This document shows positions 56,846-64,000 of a DNA stretch of 64,000 bases, piece after piece. Position numbers and translations under genes: made by a program. Source of the stretch: Paracentrotus lividus (Eukaryota > Echinodermata > Echinoidea > Camarodonta > Echinidae); contig CALNVZ010002100.1 in assembly GCA_940671915.1 (NCBI GenBank), positions 13,351,672 to 13,415,671 of the forward strand, in the 5' to 3' direction. Each line of letters opens with the position of its first letter. Position 1 is the first letter of the stretch. Under the pieces are notes generated by a model. It saw only the letters and a list, made by a program, of their open reading frames with translations. It was not told the origin of the DNA and did not search any database.

Positions 56846-59800
56846 ATAATCATAAACTTACAATTTAATAGTGATATGTCACTTGCCATGAGACAGGTTT
56901 GAGACGGGTTTGAGACCAGTCGTGAGGACTCTCAGAGACGTTTAAGACACATCTCCTGAGTCTCCGCGACGTTTCATGAGTCGACTTTGTGAACATAAAA
57001 TCTATTTCGCATAAAAATCGATTAAAAATATCATAGTTTAAAGGAAAAAAAAAAACAACTCAAAACCTTTCATAGGTCTCTTTGCCTTTATATATACAAA
57101 TAGGATTATCTGAATAAAGGTAAAGAAGCCGGGAGAAACATAATACAAAAATGTGGTTATTTCACTATTTTGACAATATTTTGTCATCAGGTCAATTGTC
57201 CTGCATAAAATCCTGGACAATGTCGATGAAAAAAATTAAAGTGAGGTTATGATCGTGACGATAATAATCAGATATACCGTACATGTACATCAATATGGTC
57301 AGTTATGGAACGATCTTGTTTCTTCGTTTATGAGTCATTATTAGGTGTTTGTTACATTAATGTATTTCTATCCTTCAGTAAACATTCTGGCAAATAAATT
57401 CATACATACACACCCTCTCGAGAAATATGAACCAGAGTGGCTTTGAAATAAGTGTATTTTTGATACCTCAGGCTCACTTTCAGACACGAAAATAATGCCT
57501 GGATCTGGTAGCTGTAAATAGAACTGCTGTAGACGTGTAATGGGCTTTTCCTGCTCAAAAATTATGTAAAATATATGAGAGAGAGAGGGGGGAAGACGAG
57601 CGAAGGATGTTCAAGTAAAATCATAAAATGTGACATTTTGGCAAGGTCATAGCTAAATCCTCTAAATCAGGGGAAGGCCTTGGATGTGGTCTCAATTCAG
57701 TAGCTCTCCAATTTTGGGGACCTTGGGGTTGTTCAGAAAGACAAAACAATTTTCTAAAGTATTAGTCCTCAAGCACAAGCCTTTTTTAAAAATAAAAATA
57801 GTCTCCAACATAAATTGTATTTAGGATGTCAATGCCTATCAAAAGAAATCGTAGATATACTGATTCCTGAATTTAAACTTACCTCACCTTATAACATTTA
57901 AATGATGATATATACCATGAACTAATCTTCATTATAGGACACGATATTTATTGTCATGAGTAGAATTATATTGCCAGAGTCGTAGACGAGGGCAATACGA
58001 AAAAATGAACATTTATCTGTTTATTAAACGACACTTTTCAGTATAGAATCTTAAAGATGAACTACATAGGTAATCTCAACATAGACATTACATTTAAATG
58101 CATGTAACGGAAAACAAATACATGCATTCAGTGTAATTTTTATAATTGTTATTAATCCAGTACATGCACAGTATTATATACAGTAATCATGAAATAATAT
58201 GACAAGTGAAAGGACTTGGAAACAAACATATAATTTTGTGCCGTTTAAAGAATAGCCTACATTTTTTGGGTGCATTTTAGATAACATATACTGTCGAAGA
58301 TATGCCTAAGGTATAATTCACCATATTACCCATCAGGTCAGGCTTATGATTTATTTAAATGATTTAGGAAGGGTAACTTAAAATTTCTTCAATATTCAGA
58401 CTTTCTTTCGGTCTTCTCTAGCAACCAAGCGAGGGAGTATTCACAATTGAAGCCATGAGGGAAAAGCAGACAATTTTGTCACCACTCCAATTATTTTTGA
58501 ATTCACGTCCTCCTATCCTTTCTAACCCTTCCTTCTCCGTCCTCCAGGTTCTCTTTTTCATCTCAATTTCTCTGCCCTTTTATGCCTCATTTCTATCTTC
58601 CCAAATCTTAGGTCTCTCTACCCCCTTTTCTTCCCTATATCTTCTTTTTTCCCCATACCCTTATAAAAGAGATGGAAAATAACTCAAGAGGAGTCGATCC
58701 ACTCTTAACAAGAAATTAAATGAGTGACAAACCTTTTCGGACGCAAAGCACGAATTTCATTGTATACTGTTACAATGAGGAAATGATTTAATTTCATCAT
58801 AGGGACTCGAATCCATTTATTCCCCCATTCCTCCTTTCCTCAATTCCTCTGTATCCCTATCACACTTGCTCTCGATCTTTTCACTTATCCCCTCCCTTTC
58901 CTCCGTATTTCTCATTTCCCTCCCGTGGACAAAGAGGCTCATGTCTTACTTTTGGGGAGCAGACTCTTCTATAAAACCCATCTTTTCTTTACAATGCCCA
59001 CGTCCTTTAACAAAGAGTCCCTATAGCCAAGTGACATCACCTTTTTGTTTCCCTTTTGATTTTATCGTCATCTGTTCTCTATTCTAGATTGCTGCATGCC
59101 CCCCCTTTTTTTTTTAATAATAAAAAGCACAAGCAATATCATAGACACTATCAACTTAGTGTAACAATGAAATCGGAGTATTAAGGGGAGATCCAAACCC
59201 GAAAAAGAGGCCTAGGTAGTGATTTTCATGTTTTTCTGTACAACTAAGCACACCTTGTCTTATCTAGAAGAAAATTAATAGGCTCAAATATTTCAGAGGT
59301 GTGCTCTTCAAATTTGTTGGCGATCACCTCTAAATTCAAGGGGGCGTCCAAAATTGTTGCCCTTTTTATGACAAATAGTGTTTTTAAAGATAGCATTTTA
59401 AGGAATATTCAAATCAATCCAAAATGCGGATCATATAAAAGAGAAATAAATTGCCTTACCGGCTGAAACCTACTTTGATGGAATTCAAATACGTAAAATG
59501 AATAATTAGCCCAACAAGTTCATTTTTCATATCTTTTCAGAAAATCGAATGTAATCTAGATTTTATACTGGGCACATATCAAAACTGCGAACGAAATTTT
59601 TAATTGTATCTATTTAGAAATTGTTGAAATATATGCACTAAATCTTGTGAGAACTGCATGTTCGTATATTATTTTAACAAAAGCTATATCATCCTAAAGT
59701 CGTGATTTGATTTTGCCGAAAATACCATTCTGGTCATATCTCCTGAAAGCTCCGTACAGAACGTGTATTACTCATTGGAATGGGTATGGTGCTTATATCA

Positions 59801-60189
59801 ACAACCATCTTTTTAAGTCTAAAACCCTAACTTCATTGTATCAAACGAAATGATAATAGAATCAGGTATCAGTCTAGGCCTATGTAGAAAAAAAACATCG
59901 AATTATAGCATCGACTTTAAATTCGCTAGTATCAATTAATAGTAATATACTTATCAAATCAAAGGGGAAAATCTTTAAACTGATAACGAATGATGAGTCT
60001 GCACTCTCCATTCTCTCTGAGGTGCAACTATTTCCTTTATTCTGTGATCCTACGTATTTGTTATTTTTTTAACGATGCATTTTAATATTGTATAACTTAT
60101 GTAGTGAATTTCTTCTTTTTTAATGATAAGAGTTCTGAAAATATGGACTCAGATCCCTAAACTGCTTGTTGCCTGCTAGGATTTTTATG

Positions 60190-60860
60190 GGGGTCGGAAA
60201 TTGAAAAGTGGACCTTTTTCAGAAGGAGTAAACTTTTCGAGCGCAGCGAACATTTTGCCTTATAACAGTATATTTACCTTATAATTTCTGTTTTAATTCT
60301 TTTACGAGGTGATGACACCTCCCTTTTAGCTAAATAGTTGTGAGCACGAAGCGAGAATGGTAAAATTAATTTACATTTTCATTATTTCACTTGTGAGGTC
60401 AGGAATCAGTCCATGTGCCTTTTTATGATACTCTTAGGAGCGCAAAGATCGAGCCGAAAATTTTGACTCATAATGTCCTGAAGGTAGTGTATTTTCTGAC
60501 ACATTTTGCCTCTTATACTTACGGATCCGTAATTAGGACTTTTATATAAACTTACGGGGGCGCCCGCACCTTCCGCCCCGCCCCGTCCCCCCCCCTGATC
60601 CGCGCCTGGTGTTTTGAAAATTGAAAGTGGAGTTTGCAGATTTAACTTGAGGGCGCAAAGCGCGAGCAGAATTTTTGGTTATATGACTTAAAGGTAGGTG
60701 TTTTTCTAACACATTTTGCCTCTTATGCTCACAGACCCGTAATTATGATTTGTAGGCTATAAGGTTTAGACATTCGAAAAGTAAACATTTTGCAAGGATT
60801 GAACTTCCGATGCGAAGCGCGAGCCGGAAATTCTGCTGCTTAATGGCCGAATACGGTATG
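60190..60860. repeat. Degenerate ~200-base repeats with GCGAAGCGCGAGC hairpins
   Basis: Units share ACATTTTGCCTCTTATNCT followed by GATCCGTAATTA or GACCCGTAATTA (60503 and 60713) and hairpin words such as GCGAAGCGCGAGCCGGAAAT (60814), with weaker forms at 60347, 60438 and 60653. The same hairpin occurs alone at 29785-29805. A GC-rich fragment at 60555-60610 ends CTGATCCGCGCC, like the GGCGGATC-type MITE ends. Confidence 0.65.
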
Positions 60861-61107
60861 TTATATGTAGTTGTTCTTACATCTTTTTTTTTCCTTTAAT
60901 TCTTTCATACTTGATGATCACTCCCTTTGTGAAAAAAAGTGAACCTTGCCCAGTACAGAGAGCACTTTGCCTTGTATTTCAGGCATATTGTGCTCAAATA
61001 TATATTTTTAATAGTCTTCACAGACGGATGACAAAATTCCAAAAGATACGAACGCGAACGTAGACTAGAGCCATTTAGGCAAAATTATGACTTTTAGAAG
61101 CATTTTT

Positions 61108-62225
61108 AGGTAAAAGTTGGTAACCGGTCTTTTTCTCATAATTCAAGTGTGCTGAATCTGATAAGACGGTTCCAAGCCGATTTCTCACGTTTCACCACTA
61201 ATTTGCATAAACAAAATGGCCGCCAATTTGACCATTTTTTTAGCTTATGTCTCTATTCCTCCTGGTTGTGTCCAATTTTTACTCTCGTAACGGCCGAAGT
61301 ATTTTGCAGTCACATTGATTATTATGTAAACTTGCTAACTAAGCATACATTTAATAATAGTCGATTTTATGTTTATAAATTCATTATATAGCAATTATGC
61401 ATGTTTGCGACTTATATGCTACAAAGGGGCTATAACTTGATCAATAGCTCAAGAGTTTAAGTTTAGGTTAAAAGTTGGGAACTGGTCTATTTCACATAAT
61501 TCAATGCTGAATTCTGATAAGAACGGTTCCCAAGCCGATTTTTCACGGTGTACCACCTAATTTGCATAAATAAAATAGCCGCAAAATTGACCATTTTCGA
61601 GCTTACATGTATGTCTCCATTCCTCCCTGGATATATTCACTTTTTACCTGTATAATGAGCCGCGTTATTTTGCACTCACATTGATTATTATTATGTAAAC
61701 TTGCTAGACTGAGTATTACAATTTAAGAAAAAAATCAATTTGATGTTTCTAAATTCATTAATTAAGCAAATTTATGCATGTTTTTGACCTTACATGCTCT
61801 AACTTGATCAAATTAGCTCAAGAGTTCTTCAACCTTTAGTTTAAAGTTGGGAACCGGTCTATTTCACATAATTTAAGTGTGCTTAGTCTGATAAGACTAC
61901 ATTGTAGTTCCCAAGCTGCCTTTTAACGTTTTCAACACCTAATTTGCATAAACAAAAAGGCTGCCAAATTGACCATTTTTTTTAAGCTTAGGCCTTATGT
62001 CTACACTCCTTCCTGGTTTTATCCACTTTTTAACTTCGTAATGGCCGCATTATTTTGTAGTCACTTTGATTATTATGTAAACTTGCTCGACTGAGCATAA
62101 GAATTTAAGAAAATAATCAATTTGATGTTTCAAAACCAATTTATTATTCAAATTAATGCATGTTTGAGACCTTACATGCTATAACATGGGTAACTCGATC
62201 AAATTAGCTCAAGAGTTCTTCAACT
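61108..62225. repeat. Three tandem copies of a ~365-base repeat
   Basis: Copies begin at about 61108, 61467 and 61839 with AAAGTTGG-AAC-GGTCTATTT and share TAATTTGCATAAACAAAA, TTGATTATTATGTAAACTTG and, near the end, ATAACTTGATCAATAGCTCA. Divergence is moderate. No open frame is conserved among copies, so this is a non-coding tandem duplication. Confidence 0.88.
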
Positions 62226-62439
62226 TTCAGATATCAGATATTCTGATATAATTCAGATATCCTTCCCAACATTTTGAAATCATTGTAAAAAAAAATATAT
62301 ATATATATGTAATCTCGACGCTCATTTGTTATATTTCTATGCAAATTTATTTTGTATTTCTTTGTTTTGCACGTGACTTAAAACGAAATCTATCAAAATG
62401 GACACATAAAGATCAATGAAAAATAATGCAAGGTTTGAA

Positions 62440-64000
62440 TGATGACATTCAACACATTGTACAGGTAGTGATCTCCATGAAGTCCATAGCCAGCTTCCCT
62501 CTATTGGTTATTCCCATCCTTAAGAGGAAGATGTCAGTATATTGGTTATCTAACACTGGGTAGAAGTCTACCTTCCATCCTTCTCCTTGCATTCTGTCGT
62601 ACATGTTAGTCCAGCATACTTTGATGTCTTGTACGTATGGGCCATCTCCTCCCAAAGGAGAGTAAATTCACAGAGAGCTATACCAACTTAGACTCCCGGG
62701 ATCATGCAGACTACCATATCTAGTCACATTTACAATATCACTGGAGAATGTCATCTGCTGTTCCATTTGAACCAACTGCCAGTTTCTTGCTTAGACGAAG
62801 GTGTGAGTTTTGTCTTGTATACCTTTCTTGTTGACTCTGGACAGTGTACATCCCTGTCTTTACGAATGAGATCATCACAGGGGAATTTGATGTTTTGGTT
62901 TGGTCTGCTCTGTCGATAGCATTCTCTAGGGCATTGCTAAGCACTCCCAGGATCTCATTGTGCTTCCAAGTATATGAGCTTTCTTCAAGATAGACATGGG
63001 AATTAATTTGATAGAATGTGCTTGTGTGAGTCCTCTTTTCCTCAATTGTGGCAGGTCTCGTTCTCGGCCTTGGCCAACTTCCTCAGGTTGTGTGGGGAGG
63101 GACAGACATCATTGATGCTTGTAGCAAGAACTTGGGTGTACCTGTTTCCATCATCTACATGTATATGTCTTTCCAGGACAAGGACTGTGGTTCAAGGCAT
63201 TCCAATCGACACCAAGCTCCTTGCTGCACGAGGCCAACTGCCTTATGCATGTTTAGAACATGTTGGCCTTCTTCACCTCTCAACCCCTCAACATTCTTTG
63301 TCATATCCTTTCAATATATGCATCATTCCTATTTCGTACAGCATCAGTGGCCATCATCAGTGGAAGAACCGAAACTTCAGGCACCACAACTTCAATTTAC
63401 TTGGGAGGGCACATCTGTTGATATATTTCAGTCCATCTTTCACATCGCCTGGACCTCATTAATCTGGTTCTTGTGAGACAGTTCCTTATTGAACTATCAC
63501 CACAAGCTCTGGACAGGGGCTTCTGATGTTGTTGGAATGACCGCATCTGCTACACTGTAGCGTGTCCTAAGTTTTCTTCCTTGATTTCTTTGGTTTGAAC
63601 TTCCTGCACCAGCTTATCAGTTGGTCTATGTGCTCAATAGCCTTCATCGATTGAGTAAATTCAGGTCATCCATGGAAGCTCGTATTTCTTGCAGCTTGAA
63701 TCCAGGTTTGATCTTAATACCTCTTCAACTTGAAAATGCAGCTATACATGTACATGTAGTTACTTTCTCTTTTGCAATGACAAATAGGCTTTGATAGATA
63801 GCACACTCCATTGGAACACTCCATTGGAATGCCTACAGGCTGGAAGAACTGGTAAACTGATGTGAATTCTTTGTTGGCAGACCTCATCTTGAAGTCCTGA
63901 AAGTAGCAAATCAGGAAGTTGCTATGAGTTTGTCCAGAATGTAGAAAAAGTCATGGATGGTAAACCAAATCATTGAGTGCAGCAATGACCCATATGCGTA
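62440..64000 (-). mobile_element. Decayed retrotransposon reverse-transcriptase gene, runs off the right edge
   Basis: Minus-strand pieces in order: YAYGSLLHSMIWFTI (start of the palm), YFQDFKMRSANKEFTSVYQF, ECAIS, ASMDDLNLL (the catalytic box in xMDD form), KFKPKKSR, DAVIPTTSEAPVQSL, then RHNxVL-like YTWKHNEILGVLSNALENAI, LRLSKKLAV, and FTLLWEEMAHTYK with CTTECKEKDGR. I recognise this order as that of a widespread group of animal retroelement proteins with an FMDD-type box and a C-terminal ELTVPWEER region. Stops and frame changes occur throughout; it is inactive. A predicted structured protein on the plus strand (63016-63476) is a shadow of it. Confidence 0.75.

Larger units (their letters stand above)
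56243..61100. other. Receptor 3' flank and intergenic DNA
   Basis: No further exon was recognised. AATAAA-like words at about 56823 and 57393 could serve as polyadenylation signals for the receptor gene. Pyrimidine-rich stretches at 58490-58660 and 58810-59060 give open frames with no family resemblance. Repeats in it are listed separately. Confidence 0.5.

Noticed and set aside
58455..59087. Two Ser/Pro/Phe-rich ORFs in pyrimidine-rich DNA
   Set aside because: The composition follows the C/T-rich strand bias; no motif or splice signal supports a gene.
63016..63476. Overlapping 142- and 148-codon plus-strand ORFs
   Set aside because: They are antisense shadows of the minus-strand retroelement RT, which has recognisable motifs over the same bases.

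Overview
This window is animal nuclear DNA. It is AT-rich, its genes are split by long introns with GT-AG splice sites, and it is packed with small DNA transposons, LINE fragments, (ATC)n and (TA)n microsatellites and long homopolymers. The repeat style (frequent aggcctaggcc, tagatctaga and acatgtaca words, and GCGAAGCGCGAGC hairpins) together with the gene set suggests a marine deuterostome, perhaps an echinoderm such as a sea urchin. That placement is an impression, not proof.

Layout. (1) 1-14,062, minus strand: the N-terminal quarter of FANCD2 in 14 recognisable coding exons, running off the left edge. Its introns hold several inverted-repeat transposons and three separate sets of partial copies of FANCD2's own exons. 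(2) 14,063-20,282: intergenic DNA with an interrupted large inverted repeat, a 272-bp MITE carrying CCAAT motifs, and a dispersed GTCCGGAC-type repeat. (3) 20,283-23,336, plus strand: a CDPF1-like gene in four exons, with several single-base frame breaks and three MITEs in or next to it. (4) 25,606-56,242, plus strand: an adhesion-type GPCR: a probable signal-peptide and Ser/Thr-rich first exon, GAIN-domain exons, a GPS exon with the HLT cleavage tripeptide, and seven-TM exons ending in an acidic tail. (5) Inside that gene, 30,354-42,779 and 42,780-54,530 are a direct tandem duplication of about 12 kb. The two copies differ mainly by scattered one-base indels. Each carries the GAIN, GPS and TM1-TM3 exons plus a minus-strand LINE split by a nested insertion. 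I think this is more likely two unpolished long-read versions of one locus than a real duplication. (6) 56,243-64,000: intergenic DNA with direct and tandem repeats, then a decayed minus-strand retrotransposon reverse transcriptase running off the right edge.

The three host genes show no common pathway: FANCD2 acts in interstrand-crosslink repair, CDPF1 is a small cysteine-rich protein of unclear function, and the third is a surface receptor. FANCD2 and CDPF1 are divergently transcribed, about 6.2 kb apart. The most interesting biology is the repeated capture of FANCD2 exon 3' ends with their splice donors into intronic tandem arrays. One of these arrays also carries a pogo/Tigger-like transposon end in each unit. 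The most important caution is sequence quality between about 21.7 and 56 kb, where almost every coding exon has at least one single-base frame break.
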